This document shows positions 33,778 through 43,322 of a stretch of 57,070 nucleotides of DNA, piece by piece. This stretch comes from Citromicrobium sp. Its GTDB lineage: Bacteria; Pseudomonadota; Alphaproteobacteria; Sphingomonadales; Sphingomonadaceae. The notes beneath the pieces were generated by a model. The model saw nothing but the letters and a program-made list of their open reading frames with translations. It searched no databases and was not told where the DNA came from. The position numbers and the translations under genes were made by a program. The number at the start of each line of letters is the position of its first letter. Within the stretch, counting starts at the first letter, position 1. The stretch lies in the NCBI GenBank assembly GCA_003248395.1, contig QFNA01000024.1, positions 1 to 57,070 on the forward strand. The letters run 5' to 3'.

Positions 33778-34757
33778 GCCGACCGGCGCGGCGGTTCGGG
33801 CGCGAAAGCCCAGACATCCTCGCCTGCCACTTGGCGACATTCGGCGAGGATTCCCCCGACATTGCGTTTGCCGCCCTGCGTTAGCGCGGCAGCCAGCGCG
33901 GCTGCTTCGCCGCGGTCGATAGCCTTGCCGAAATGCCGGAAGATTACACGGACGACGCCGCTCTGGACGAGTATTGTGGCAAATCCAGAACGCGCTGCGA
34001 AATAGACCGCACGTCCGTCTGACAGCTCGACATCTTCGGCGTATTCGCGCGCGACGATCCGGTCGATCGTCTCGGCCGCCTCGCCGAGCAATGCTGCGCT
34101 GCGTGCGAGACCGGCAGGATCAAGCCACTCTGCATCGGTCAGTGCCTTGCGCACGCGAATGCGGTCGAAATCGCTGTTCTCGTTCGACGGATCGTCGATG
34201 GGGTCGATGCCCGCATGCACAACAAGGGCCCGCAAATCTTCCCGTCGCCAGCCGAGCAGCGGGCGCACGAGTGGGATCGTCGTCAGCGGCACCAGCCCCC
34301 GCGAACGAATGGCCGACAGCCCGCCTAAGCCGCTCCCCCGGTTGAGCCGCATCAGCAGCGTTTCGGCTTGATCGTCGAGTTGATGCGCAGTCGCGAGGGC
34401 ATCAAGGCTCTGGTCGCGGCACCAGGCAGCCAGCGCTGCGTAGCGCGCCTCGCGCGCCCGCGCCTGCATATTGCCCTGCGTAACATCGACGGCGAGTATG
34501 CTGTGCGGCACCCCGAGCTGCCCGCAATGGCGGGCGACGGTGGCCGCTTCGCCGGCGCTTTCGCTCCGCAATCGGTGGTCGACGGTCGCAGCCTCGATCC
34601 GGTCCGGCAGCACCGCCTGCGCGAGCAACAGCAATGCCATGCTGTCGCCACCGCCCGATACCGCAACTCCCAGCCTTGCCTCATCGCTTTCGAGCGCTGG
34701 CCAGACCGCTGCCAGGTCGGCCCGGAACCGTTCGATCAGTTCCGGGGCGATGGCCAT
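33774..34757 (-). CDS. tilS: tRNA(Ile)-lysidine synthase
   Basis: A 327-residue enzyme that modifies C34 of tRNA-Ile(CAU) to lysidine. The PP-loop ATPase motif VAVSGGGDSMALLLLAQ is at about 29–45. ATVDHRLR, ATAHQLDDQAETLLMRLNRG and DPSNEN are TilS hallmarks. The C-terminal domain is shorter than in E. coli, as usual for this group. ATG 34757 was chosen by family alignment; an upstream ATG would add eight residues. It begins immediately after the CpoB-like gene stop, so the two are co-transcribed. Confidence 0.94.
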   Translation of the reverse strand: MAIAPELIERFRADLAAVWPALESDEARLGVAVSGGGDSMALLLLAQAVLPDRIEAATVDHRLRSESAGEAATVARHCGQLGVPHSILAVDVTQGNMQARAREARYAALAAWCRDQSLDALATAHQLDDQAETLLMRLNRGSGLGGLSAIRSRGLVPLTTIPLVRPLLGWRREDLRALVVHAGIDPIDDPSNENSDFDRIRVRKALTDAEWLDPAGLARSAALLGEAAETIDRIVAREYAEDVELSDGRAVYFAARSGFATILVQSGVVRVIFRHFGKAIDRGEAAALAAALTQGGKRNVGGILAECRQVAGEDVWAFAPEPPRRSA

Positions 34758-34758
34758 G

Positions 34759-35694
34759 TCAGCCGCATTGCACTTTCGCACGGTTCGCTTCGTACTGGCT
34801 TTGCAAACGGCCTGCAGCGAGCGCGGGATAGGTGTCGCCGAACTCGGCCAACGCGATGCAGGCGCGGCTGGTGTCGTTGATCGCGATCATCGTCTCGGCG
34901 AGGTAGAGCAGGCTGTCGCCCGCGCGCGCGCCGTTCTTGTCGCTCTGGTAGTTGCGCAGGAACCACGGCGCAGCGTCGTTGGGCTTGCCGTCGTCGAGAT
35001 AGGCGCGCCCGAGCAGGTTGCGGCCATAGGACGCGAGCCGATGGCTGCCATGCTGTTCGACGAACAGCGTCAGTTGCTGCTGCGCCTCGGGAAAAAAGCC
35101 GGCATCCCACAGGCGAAAACCGTAATTGTATTCATCCTCGGCCGGATCGCCGCTTTGCGGTTTCATGATTGCCTGCACTGCGGCCACGCGCTCTGGGCTG
35201 GGCTGCGCTGCCGGCGTGGGCGCTGGCGCAGCGGTCGGGGCGGAGGTCGTCGTGCCGCCACCGGAAACCGGGCGCGAAACCGGGGCTGTGCCGCTGGGCG
35301 CGGTCATTGCCGGGCTGCGCGATCCCTCGAGCGCTTCGACCCGTTCTTCGAGCAGGCGCATGGCATTGGCGCCGACCTCATATTGCGAAGTCAGCGTCTG
35401 CAACTGGCTCTCCAGCGCATCGAGCCGCGCGAGGATGTCGGTCACCGCCGTGGTCGACGGCGTCATCGTCGTGGATGGTGCCGGGGCGGGCTGACCGGTG
35501 ATCTGCGGTTCGAAATAGCGGCCGTCCCCGCCCGGGAAAACCTTGCGCTGCAGGGCGCGGACTTCCTGTTCCAGCTTGCGCACGCGTGCCTCGGCATCGT
35601 CCTGCGCCGCGACCGGAATCGACGTTGCTGCCAGTGCCAGGCCGATGCTGCCGAGCGTCAGTCCCCTTGCCATCGATGCCATGCGTGTCGCCAT
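34759..35694 (-). CDS. cpoB: Tol–Pal system accessory protein CpoB/YbgF-like
   Basis: A 311-residue periplasmic protein. It has a signal peptide (about 1–30), an N-terminal coiled coil (DDAEARVRKLEQEVRALQRK and a second heptad stretch around LDALESQLQTLTSQYEVGAN), a Pro/Thr/Ala-rich linker, and C-terminal tetratricopeptide repeats (EDEYNYGFRLWDAGFFPEAQ onwards). This order is that of CpoB, which links Tol–Pal to peptidoglycan synthesis at division. The tol–pal genes themselves are not in the window. It directly precedes tilS, a pairing I recall from sphingomonads. Confidence 0.85.
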   Translation of the reverse strand: MATRMASMARGLTLGSIGLALAATSIPVAAQDDAEARVRKLEQEVRALQRKVFPGGDGRYFEPQITGQPAPAPSTTMTPSTTAVTDILARLDALESQLQTLTSQYEVGANAMRLLEERVEALEGSRSPAMTAPSGTAPVSRPVSGGGTTTSAPTAAPAPTPAAQPSPERVAAVQAIMKPQSGDPAEDEYNYGFRLWDAGFFPEAQQQLTLFVEQHGSHRLASYGRNLLGRAYLDDGKPNDAAPWFLRNYQSDKNGARAGDSLLYLAETMIAINDTSRACIALAEFGDTYPALAAGRLQSQYEANRAKVQCG

Positions 35695-35786
35695 CGCCGA
35701 AAAGCTCCTCTTATCTGGAATTCGTTTGCGGGAATCTGCCCTACCCCCTGCTTGCTGTCGAGGGGATGAAGACCGGTTTTCCGCCG

Positions 35787-36635
35787 TCAGTCGGTTGTCG
35801 TCGCGGCCGCAGCAGGCGCCGAGGGTTCAGCGTCGGCTGCCTCCGCATCGCCGCGCGCCAGCAGTGCCTCGGCGGTGATGGGTACGTCGCTGATGACCTC
35901 GTCCTCTTCGGAGAGTTTGGGTACGGCGCGTCCGCCTACCGTAATCGCAAAGGCGTAGGGTCGCCCGGTGCGGATCTGCGGATTGTCGGCATCGCCGGGC
36001 ACGGTGAAGCTATCGCCCACGTCCATCGTCCCTTCGAACAGGCTCTCGCCCTCGCCATCGTAGAAACGGACCCAGGTGCCTTCCATCTCGTTGGTGAACA
36101 CCACGGGACCGGTCGGCGGAGCGGGCGTCGGGGTGGCCTGCGCGCCCTCGCCTTCGGCCTGCTCGCCCGCTTGGGCCGGGTCCTGCAACGGCGCCGGGCC
36201 GAGCCCGGGCGCGAAATAGCTGGAATAGAAGGCGTAAATCCCGCCGATCAGCAGCACCGCCGCGAGCAAGGCGAACCAGGCGAGCCCCCGGCCCGGCACC
36301 CGCGCCGGATCGCCGGGTTCGAATTTTGCCGGGGTCGCCGGGCGCGCCATCTGGCTGTCGGCCAGTTCTGCGCGCACATCGTCGAGCAGCGGGCGCTCGT
36401 CGAGATCGAGCAGGCGCGCATAGGTGCGCGTGAAGCCGATGGCATAGGTGCGCGACGGCAGATCGCCGAACCGGCCTGCCTCGATGCTTTCCAGATGGCG
36501 GAGCGGAATGCGCGTCTGGCCTGCGACGTCGTCGAGCTCTAGGCCCTTGGCCAGCCGCGTCTCGCGCAGCCGCGCGCCTACGCTGGAATTGTCGACCACC
36601 GGTTCGCCGATGCTTTCGTCCTGATCCATTGCCAT
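35787..36635 (-). CDS. RodZ-like helix-turn-helix membrane protein (DUF4115)
   Basis: A 282-residue single-pass membrane protein. The cytoplasmic HTH_25 domain (VGARLRETRLAKGLELDDVA, then TRIPLRHLESIEAGRFGDLP) is followed by a basic linker, one membrane helix (LAWFALLAAVLLIGGIYAFY), a Pro/Ala-rich segment and a periplasmic DUF4115 β-domain (TWVRFYDGEGESLFEGTMD). RodZ links MreB to the cell-wall machinery and sets rod shape. The start may be ATG 36635 or 36629. The acidic, Ala-rich tail is not diagnostic. Confidence 0.85.
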   Translation of the reverse strand: MAMDQDESIGEPVVDNSSVGARLRETRLAKGLELDDVAGQTRIPLRHLESIEAGRFGDLPSRTYAIGFTRTYARLLDLDERPLLDDVRAELADSQMARPATPAKFEPGDPARVPGRGLAWFALLAAVLLIGGIYAFYSSYFAPGLGPAPLQDPAQAGEQAEGEGAQATPTPAPPTGPVVFTNEMEGTWVRFYDGEGESLFEGTMDVGDSFTVPGDADNPQIRTGRPYAFAITVGGRAVPKLSEEDEVISDVPITAEALLARGDAEAADAEPSAPAAAATTTD

Positions 36636-36767
36636 CCCGAACTTCTGAGACCCCGCAGCCCACACTGCCCAATGGCGCGACACAAAGATTGCGCCTCGCG
36701 CCCTGTCAAGCGCAGTCTGTAACACAGTCGGGGCAAACCGACGAATTGCGGGGCTGGCGGGACGAAT

Positions 36768-39038
36768 TCAGTCGATTTCGATGTCGTTTTCGGCGGCCCA
36801 GTGCGACAAGGCCGCCCGCATGTCGTCGGGCGGTGAAGCGAGCCACTGCTGCATCTGCTTGGTGAGGTCGGGGAGATAGACCTTGCGCACGAGTTCCTTG
36901 ATTGGTCCGACCGCCGCGGGCGTGATGGAAAACCGCGTATAGCCCAGCCCCATCAGCGCCAGCGCCTCGAGCCGCCGACCACCCATCTCGCCGCACACGC
37001 CCAACCGCACATTGCTGCCGACCACGCCCAGCGACACGCGACCGAGAAACCGCAGGATCGCGGGGCTCAGCCAGTCGTACCTTTCGGCCAGCTTGGGATT
37101 GGCCCGGTCTGCGGCGAACAGGAACTGCGTCAGATCGTTTGTGCCGACCGACAGGAATGATACCCGCGGCAGGAGCTGGTCGAGCACTTCCGCCAGCGAC
37201 GGCACCTCGAGCATGCAGCCATATTCGATGCTCTCGGGCACCAGCTTGCGCCGTTCGCGCAGGAACGCCAGTTGCTCTTCGAACACGGCCTTGGCCGCAT
37301 CGAATTCCCACGGTTCGGAGACCATGGGGAACATGACCGACAATTGCCGCCCCGCCGCCGCCTCCAGCAAGGCACGCGCCTGGGCCTTGAGCAGACCCTC
37401 ACGCTCGAGCGACAGGCGCAGGGCACGCCAGCCCATGGCCGGGTTCTCGTCGCGATCGGCCGTCTGGTTGTCGAGATAGGGAACGGCCTTGTCGCCGCCG
37501 ATGTCGACCGTGCGGAAAATGACCTTCTTGCCATCGGCCGCGTCCATCACGTCGCGATAGAGCCGCAACTGGCGCTCGCGCTGCGGCAGTGTCGCCGATA
37601 CCAGGAACTGGAATTCGGTCCGGAACAGGCCGATGCCATCCGCGCCGGTCAGTTGCAGGGCGCTGACATCGTCGCGCAATCCTGCATTGATCATAACCGT
37701 AATGCGGGTGCCGTCGCGGGTGAACGGCTCCACGTCGCGGAGCTCGGCATAGGTCGCCTGCTTCTCGCGTGTCCGGGCGAAACGGGCATCGAACGCATCG
37801 AGCAGGGCCTGCGAAGGGCGCAGCGTCACCGTCCCCTTGTCGGCATCGACCAGCACCTCGTCGCCGCCTGCAACACGGCTGCGGATCCCGCGCACGCGGC
37901 CCAGCACCGGTATGCCCATCGCGCGCGCGACGATCACCACATGCGCGGTCAGCGAACCTTCCTCCAGCACCACGCCCTTCAGGCGTCGGCGATCGTATTC
38001 GAGCAGTTCTGCCGGCCCCAGATTGCGCGCGAACAGGATGGTGTCGCGCCGCAGCCCCTGTGTGGCTGCCGTGCCCAACTGGCCCGACACGATCCGCAGC
38101 AGCCGGTTGGACAGATCCTCCAGATCGTGCATCCGGTCCTGCAGCAGGGGATCGTCGATCTCGCGCATCCGCATCCGTGTGCGCTGCTGGACGCGCTCGA
38201 TCGCCGCTTCCGCCGTCAGTCCGCTGTCGATCGCTTCGTTGATCCGGCGGCTCCAGCCTTCGTCATAGGCGAACATCTTGTAGGTCTCGAGCACCTCGAC
38301 ATGCTCGCCGCCCTTGCCGAACTCCGGCTCCTTGCCCAGCGCATCGATCTGGTCGCGCATCTTGTCGAAGGCGCGATAGACGCGCTGGCGTTCCGCCTCG
38401 GTGTCTTCGGCGACGACCTGGTCGATCTCGATGCGCGGCTGGTGGAACACAGCCTGTCCGGCGGCCAGTCCCTTCACCAGGACCAGCCCTTCGATCACGT
38501 CGGTTTCGGTCCGCGCGTCCTCCAGGTCGATCGTGTCTTCGTCGTCGACCAGGTCCTTGTGCGCGATCAGCTCGGACAAGACCATTGCCGTCGTCTGCAG
38601 CGCCTCGATCTCGATGTCTTCATACCGCCGCGGATCGACATGCTGCACGCACAGCACGCCGACTGCGCGTTCGCGGTAAACGATCGGGACGCCGGCGAAG
38701 GAATGGAATTTCTCCTCACCCGTCTCCGGCCGGTAGAGGAAGTCGGGATGCGCCTTCGCCTCGGCCAAGTTGAGCGTTTCGATATTCTTGGCGATCGTAC
38801 CGGTCAGGCCCTCGCCCACCGCCATGCGCGTGACGTGGACAGCGTCGGGATTGAGCCCCTGCGTCGCGTAGAGTTCGAGCGCGCCCTCGCGCAGCAGGTA
38901 GATCGAGCAGACCTCGCTATCGAGGCTCTCGGCGATAATCTCCACCACGCGGTCGAGCTTGTGCTGCGCATGGGTGCGGCTCGCCATGACCTCGTGCAGG
39001 TGCTTGAGGATGCGGCGGGCGGAGGAGATTTCGGGCAT
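36768..39038 (-). CDS. ptsP: Nitrogen-PTS enzyme I (phosphoenolpyruvate–protein phosphotransferase, EI-Ntr)
   Basis: A 756-residue EI-Ntr. The N-terminal GAF domain (about residues 15–165) senses a small molecule, glutamine in known cases. The HPr-binding and phospho-His domain has EEGSLTAHVVIVARAMGIP with the active His at 366. The C-terminal PEP-binding barrel contains DGIGLFRTEFQFL, FRTVDIGGDKAVPYL, and SVGTNDLTQFLFAADR with GVCGEMGGR. It passes phosphate from PEP to NPr and IIA-Ntr in a regulatory, not sugar-importing, system. No ptsO or ptsN is present in the window. Confidence 0.96.
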   Translation of the reverse strand: MPEISSARRILKHLHEVMASRTHAQHKLDRVVEIIAESLDSEVCSIYLLREGALELYATQGLNPDAVHVTRMAVGEGLTGTIAKNIETLNLAEAKAHPDFLYRPETGEEKFHSFAGVPIVYRERAVGVLCVQHVDPRRYEDIEIEALQTTAMVLSELIAHKDLVDDEDTIDLEDARTETDVIEGLVLVKGLAAGQAVFHQPRIEIDQVVAEDTEAERQRVYRAFDKMRDQIDALGKEPEFGKGGEHVEVLETYKMFAYDEGWSRRINEAIDSGLTAEAAIERVQQRTRMRMREIDDPLLQDRMHDLEDLSNRLLRIVSGQLGTAATQGLRRDTILFARNLGPAELLEYDRRRLKGVVLEEGSLTAHVVIVARAMGIPVLGRVRGIRSRVAGGDEVLVDADKGTVTLRPSQALLDAFDARFARTREKQATYAELRDVEPFTRDGTRITVMINAGLRDDVSALQLTGADGIGLFRTEFQFLVSATLPQRERQLRLYRDVMDAADGKKVIFRTVDIGGDKAVPYLDNQTADRDENPAMGWRALRLSLEREGLLKAQARALLEAAAGRQLSVMFPMVSEPWEFDAAKAVFEEQLAFLRERRKLVPESIEYGCMLEVPSLAEVLDQLLPRVSFLSVGTNDLTQFLFAADRANPKLAERYDWLSPAILRFLGRVSLGVVGSNVRLGVCGEMGGRRLEALALMGLGYTRFSITPAAVGPIKELVRKVYLPDLTKQMQQWLASPPDDMRAALSHWAAENDIEID

Positions 39039-39125
39039 GGGCCGACCCTATAGCAAATTCGGGTCGGTGAGGAAGCGGGACGGTCGGCAGTTTCTGTCGC
39101 GCCCTGCAAAGATTTGGCTCGCCTA

Positions 39126-39281
39126 TCAGGCCGAAGCGAGCTCTTCCTTGATCCTCAGCTTCTGCTTCTTGAGTTGCTGGATCATCGCGATGTCGGGCGA
39201 AGGCCTCGTCTGTTCCTGGTGAAGGCGGGCATCGAGCCCGGCGTGCTTGGCCTTGAGTGCTTCGACATGTGATGACTGCAT
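39126..39281 (-). CDS. Small DUF465/YdcH family protein (minus copy)
   Basis: A 51-residue helical protein of the DUF465 (YdcH) family: HVEALKAKHAGLDARLHQEQ, then DIAMIQQLKKQKLRIKEEL, predicted to form a helical hairpin. Function is unknown. ATG 39281 has a strong GGAAGGAGA site. It is divergent from a second DUF465 gene 152 bases away and lies downstream in the direction of ptsP. Confidence 0.85.
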   Translation of the reverse strand: MQSSHVEALKAKHAGLDARLHQEQTRPSPDIAMIQQLKKQKLRIKEELASA

Positions 39282-39433
39282 CGGCTTGTCTCCTTCCAGA
39301 GTTGTTACGACCCCCAGAGCGACTCGTGCCTGCGCGGCACGGGCCGCAGATCGACCATGAAACCACAAGTTCGAGAATTTACAAACCCCCTCCGGCGGGC
39401 CATGCGATAAAGCGAGATTCGCGAGGGACGACG

Positions 39434-39643
39434 GTGAACGAGCAGGAGCTGCGCAAGAGGCTGGAACAGTTGCGGTCCGAGCACCGCGACCTCGACGTCG
39501 CCATCGCCGCCCTGACCGATGCCGGTGACAAGGGCGGCTTCGTCGACCAGCTCCAGGTCGCCCGGCTCAAGAAGCGCAAGCTCGGCCTCAAGGACCGTAT
39601 CTCGATTATCGAGGACGCGCTGATCCCGGATATTATCGCCTGA
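39434..39643 (+). CDS. Small DUF465/YdcH family protein (plus copy)
   Basis: A 69-residue protein of the same family as the gene at 39126–39281. The helix–turn–helix hairpin carries the family motif VARLKKRKLGLKDRIS, with a longer N-terminal arm (LRKRLEQLRSEHRDLDVAIA). GTG 39434 is the most likely start: it follows GAGGGACGACG and no ATG gives a comparable N-terminus. Function is unknown. The DUF1465 gene begins 22–73 bases after its stop. Confidence 0.82.
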   Translation: MNEQELRKRLEQLRSEHRDLDVAIAALTDAGDKGGFVDQLQVARLKKRKLGLKDRISIIEDALIPDIIA

Positions 39644-39665
39644 CCACTGCGCTTCGGGCCGGGAC

Positions 39666-40175
39666 ATGTCCCGACTCGCGCTGGTCGCAACCCATGTCCC
39701 GACCTATGAGGATTGCGTGAGCGAATCCGAATCCACCCTGACCCGCCAGGTGGTCGAGACCTTGTATGCCGACGCGCTGATGCTGTCGGACGAGGCGCGC
39801 GCGATCTTCGACCTGCGACGGCGCGACGCGCGCCCTGGCGAATATGCCGACGCGGAACTGCTCGCGCTTTCGGTCGAAGGACTGCGCACGACGACGCGGA
39901 TCATGCATGTCCTTGCCTGGCTGCTCAACCGGCGCGCATGGTTTTCGGGCGAACTCACGCAAGCGCAGCTCGACAAGGTGGGCAAGCTCGAACAGGACCG
40001 GCCGTCCGATCCGGTCAACCTCGCACAGCTCGATCCGGCAACGCGCGCACTGATCGCCGAGAGCGAGCGGCTCCATGCGCGTGTGGCACGGCTGGATACA
40101 GCCGGGCCGGCTCGGCGCGAGATGCCCGTGCAGGCGATGCATTCGCGCATCGTCCGCGCATTCGACGGCGATTGA
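39666..40175 (+). CDS. DUF1465 family protein
   Basis: A mainly helical cytoplasmic protein of up to 169 residues, of the alphaproteobacterial DUF1465 family. Typical sequence begins TRQVVETLYADALMLSDEAR and includes ALSVEGLRTTTRIMHVLAWL and PVQAMHSRIVRAFDGD. The start is uncertain: ATG 39666 or GTG 39717, the latter giving 152 residues and a start closer to the family. Function is unknown. Its stop abuts the glpK stop tail-to-tail as TGATCA, with no space between. Confidence 0.82.
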   Translation: MSRLALVATHVPTYEDCVSESESTLTRQVVETLYADALMLSDEARAIFDLRRRDARPGEYADAELLALSVEGLRTTTRIMHVLAWLLNRRAWFSGELTQAQLDKVGKLEQDRPSDPVNLAQLDPATRALIAESERLHARVARLDTAGPARREMPVQAMHSRIVRAFDGD

Positions 40176-41639
40176 TCAGGCGACCGACAGCGCGAGCCTG
40201 TACCGCTCCAGCCGTGCGCTGCGAACCGCGCTCTCCATGGCCGGTTCGAAACGCCGCGACGGTCCCCGCATCGCCTCGACCGCGTCGTCGAGCCCGGCAT
40301 GAAGCCCGGCCCCCACTGCGGCGCAGATGGCCGCGCCCAGCGCGGTCGTTTCCACGAAATCGGGGCGTTCCACCGGCAGGTTGAGCATATCGGCCAGATC
40401 CTGGGCCATCCAGTCGTTCGCGCTCATCCCGCCGTCGATCTTCAGTTCCCTCCACGCGGCCCCGTCGGCGGCAAATGCACTGGCAAGATCATGCGTCTGG
40501 TGCGCCATGGCCTCGAGCGCGGCACGCGCGATCTGCGCCCGCCCGCTGGCAAAGCTTAGGCCCGAAATGACGCCGCGGGCCTCCGGTTTCCAGTGCGGCG
40601 CGCCCAGTCCGGCCAGCGCCGGGACGATGACGACCTCTCCACTGTCCGGGATCGACCGCGCCAGCGCTTCTGTCTCGGCCGCATCGCCGATCAGGCCGAG
40701 CTGGTCGCGCAGATACTGGACCAGGCTCCCGGCCACGAAGGCCGACCCTTCCAGCGCATAGACCCGCTTGCCCGCATGCTGATGCAGCACGGTGCCAAGC
40801 AGCCGATGGCCCGAACGCGGAATCTCCGCCCCCTTGTTGGTCAGGACGAATGCGCCTGTGCCATAGGTCGCCTTGGTTGCGCCGATGGTCAGGCATCCCT
40901 GCCCGATGGTGGCCGACTGCTGGTCGCCGACGAGCCCGCAAATGGGAATCGCGCTGCCCAGCCACTCGGCCTTGGCCTCCGACAGTGTGCCATGCGTATC
41001 GGTGATCTGCGGCAGGGTTGCCTGCGGCACGCCGAACAGGTCGCACAGGCCCTCGTCGAACCCGTCACCGTCCAGCGCCATCAGCAGCGTCCGGCTGGCA
41101 TTGCTCGCGTCGGACAGGTGCGCACCGCCCGACAGCTTGAACACCAGCCAGCTTTCGACTGTCCCGAAGGCCAAACGTCCCGTCGCCGCTGCCCCGCGCA
41201 CCGCCTCGTCCTCGTCGAGCAGCCAGCGCATCTTGGTCGCAGAAAAATACGGATCGAGCAGCAGGCCGGTACGCTGCTGGACCTCGTCCTCGTGCCCCGC
41301 CTCCTTCAGCCGCGCACAGAAATCTGCCGTGCGCCGGTCCTGCCAGACGATCGCGCGCGCCAGGGCCTCGCCGGTCTTGCAATCCCACGCCACCACGGTC
41401 TCGCGCTGGTTGGTAATCCCGATCGCGGCGATGCCCTCGCCGGTTCCCCCGGTCACCTCTCGCATGCACGCCAGCGTCTTGTCCCAGATTTCGCCGGCAT
41501 CGTGCTCGACCCATCCCGGGCGCGGATAATGCTGCGTCAGCTCGGCCTGCGCCATGCCCTCCATCCGGCCACGCGCGCTGAACAGCATCGCCCGCGTCGA
41601 CGTGGTTCCGGCATCGAGTACGAGAATGCGATCCGCCAT
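40176..41639 (-). CDS. glpK: Glycerol kinase
   Basis: A 487-residue FGGY-family kinase that phosphorylates glycerol to sn-glycerol 3-phosphate. LVLDAGTTSTRAMLFS is at the N-terminus. WVEHDAGEIW, ITNQRETVVAWD, IVWQDRRTADFC, GLVGDQQSATIGQ, ATYGTGAFVLTNKG and the C-terminal LKIDGGMSANDW are all glycerol-kinase blocks. No glpF or glpD is adjacent, which is common in this group. It diverges from the MBL-fold gene and converges on DUF1465. Confidence 0.95.
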   Translation of the reverse strand: MADRILVLDAGTTSTRAMLFSARGRMEGMAQAELTQHYPRPGWVEHDAGEIWDKTLACMREVTGGTGEGIAAIGITNQRETVVAWDCKTGEALARAIVWQDRRTADFCARLKEAGHEDEVQQRTGLLLDPYFSATKMRWLLDEDEAVRGAAATGRLAFGTVESWLVFKLSGGAHLSDASNASRTLLMALDGDGFDEGLCDLFGVPQATLPQITDTHGTLSEAKAEWLGSAIPICGLVGDQQSATIGQGCLTIGATKATYGTGAFVLTNKGAEIPRSGHRLLGTVLHQHAGKRVYALEGSAFVAGSLVQYLRDQLGLIGDAAETEALARSIPDSGEVVIVPALAGLGAPHWKPEARGVISGLSFASGRAQIARAALEAMAHQTHDLASAFAADGAAWRELKIDGGMSANDWMAQDLADMLNLPVERPDFVETTALGAAICAAVGAGLHAGLDDAVEAMRGPSRRFEPAMESAVRSARLERYRLALSVA

Positions 41640-41698
41640 TGTCTCTCCCTGTCAGACGGACCGTGACATGCGCCACTCCGTCACCCATATGCAAGCCC

Positions 41699-42571
41699 AT
41701 GGCAGGTCCACCACCCAAACCCTGGCCCACTGGAGAGGCGATCCAGCTCGAACCGCTGGTGCGCCGCGTACTCGCCCCCAACCCTTCGCCATATACCTAT
41801 ACGGGGACGCAGACCTATATTGTCGGCCTGGGCGATGGTTGTGCGGTGATCGACCCCGGTCCCGAAGACGACGCGCACCTTCTTGCGCTCGATGCCGCCA
41901 TCGGGAATGAACACGTCTGCGCGATCATGTGCACCCATACGCATCGCGATCATTCGCCCGGTTCGCGCCCGCTGGCGAAACGCACCGGCGCGCCGATCGT
42001 GGGTTGCGCCCCGCTCGTGCTCGACGACAGCGGCCCGCGCGCCGATGCCAGCTTCGACCGCGACTACGCACCCGACCGCGTGCTGGAGGATGGCGAGCAG
42101 ATGACCGGCCCTGGCTGGACGCTGACTGCCGTGGCCACGCCCGGCCATGTCTCCAACCACCTGTGTTTCGCGCTCGAGGAAAGCGGTGCGCTCTTTACCG
42201 GCGATCACGTCATGGGCTGGTCGACCAGCGTCGTCGTCCCGCCCGACGGCGATATGGGCGATTACATGCGTAGCCTGAACCTCCTCCATGCGCGCGATGA
42301 CAGTATCTTTTACCCCGCCCACGGCGAAGCGATCGACAAACCCCGCCAACTCGTCCGCGGCATGATCGGCCATCGCCGCCAGCGCGAAAACCAGATTCTC
42401 CGCCTGCTGGGCGAAGGGCCGCTGCGCGCCGAGGACTTCGTGCCGCTGATGTACCGCGGGCTCGACGAAAGGCTGCACGGCGCCGCGAAAATGTCCGTCA
42501 CCGCGCATCTTATCGATCTGGAACGCCGCGGGCTCGTCGCACGTTCTGGGGATACATGGCAGACGATCTGA
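41699..42571 (+). CDS. MBL-fold metallo-hydrolase (LACTB2-like)
   Basis: A 290-residue metallo-β-lactamase-fold hydrolase. The metal motif is THTHRDHSPG (HxHxDH), with further ligands in TPGHVSNHLCF, LFTGDHVMGW and YPAHGEAI. The C-terminal winged-helix-like part (about 230–290, GPLRAEDFVPLMYRGLDERL) matches the LACTB2/glyoxalase-II-like group. The substrate is unknown; relatives act on RNA or thioesters. ATG 41699 was chosen by domain alignment. The next gene starts inside its 3' end (16-base overlap). Confidence 0.87.
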   Translation: MAGPPPKPWPTGEAIQLEPLVRRVLAPNPSPYTYTGTQTYIVGLGDGCAVIDPGPEDDAHLLALDAAIGNEHVCAIMCTHTHRDHSPGSRPLAKRTGAPIVGCAPLVLDDSGPRADASFDRDYAPDRVLEDGEQMTGPGWTLTAVATPGHVSNHLCFALEESGALFTGDHVMGWSTSVVVPPDGDMGDYMRSLNLLHARDDSIFYPAHGEAIDKPRQLVRGMIGHRRQRENQILRLLGEGPLRAEDFVPLMYRGLDERLHGAAKMSVTAHLIDLERRGLVARSGDTWQTI

Positions 42572-43245
42572 AGCACCGTGGCCGCACGGTCGAACCCGCA
42601 GTGACACATGACAAGCCCCTCGCCCGCCTGCAGGCGGTGCCGTGGCTGATCTTGATTGCCCTGATGGCAGCGGTCGCCTGGCTCAGTTGGCGCGCTTTCT
42701 TCTATCAGGAAGAAGGCGATCCGGTGGGTAGCGCCATGCTCGCCTTCGAAAAACAGAACTCGCTGACAGTCTTCTCCTCGCGCTTCGAGGTGGTCGCCGA
42801 AAGCGTCGATAATCGCGGCCCCTTCGGCCAGCTCGAAACGCGTCAGGCAGTCATCGTCCCTGCTTCGGTCGAATACCGGCTCGATCTTTCCGGCATGGAA
42901 GAGGCCGATTTCGCGTGGAATGCGGAAACGGCGACGCTCGACGTGACGCTGCCGCAAATCCAGACGAGCACTCCCAATATCGACGAAGCGAGCGCCCGCG
43001 TCTTTACCGACGGCCTCTACGTCACGCGCGATGCAGGCACGGATTTGGCGCGCAACAATTCGCGTCAGGCTGCCGAGAAAGCCTCCGCCTTCGCCAAGAA
43101 CCCCGAAATTCTCGCACTTGCACGCCAGGCCGCCGCACAGGCGGTGCGCCAGAACCTCGCCATTCCGATGCAGGTTGCGGGCTACGGCGACGTCACGGTC
43201 AACGTCCGCTTCGAAGGGCAGGGTGCCGAAGCCGGAGAGAATTGA
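42556..43245 (+). CDS. DUF4230 domain membrane-anchored protein
   Basis: A 229-residue protein with one N-terminal membrane helix (VPWLILIALMAAVAWLSW, about 28–45) and a large DUF4230 domain facing the periplasm (LTVFSSRFEVVAESVDNRG, IVPASVEYRLDLSGME, VTLPQIQTSTPNID). The family has no assigned function. It overlaps the MBL-fold gene by 16 bases, indicating translational coupling. Confidence 0.82.
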   Translation: MADDLKHRGRTVEPAVTHDKPLARLQAVPWLILIALMAAVAWLSWRAFFYQEEGDPVGSAMLAFEKQNSLTVFSSRFEVVAESVDNRGPFGQLETRQAVIVPASVEYRLDLSGMEEADFAWNAETATLDVTLPQIQTSTPNIDEASARVFTDGLYVTRDAGTDLARNNSRQAAEKASAFAKNPEILALARQAAAQAVRQNLAIPMQVAGYGDVTVNVRFEGQGAEAGEN

Positions 43246-43322
43246 CCGCCAAACCCCTGCGGTTTATACCGCGTCCCTGAGCAAAATGGTCGCACGTGTT
43301 CTCGGGGGAAGGACTGGCGACC

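Noticed and set aside
37272..39053. A 593-codon plus-strand open frame
   Set aside because: It is antisense to ptsP, whose domains and active site are complete. Long antisense frames are expected at this GC content.
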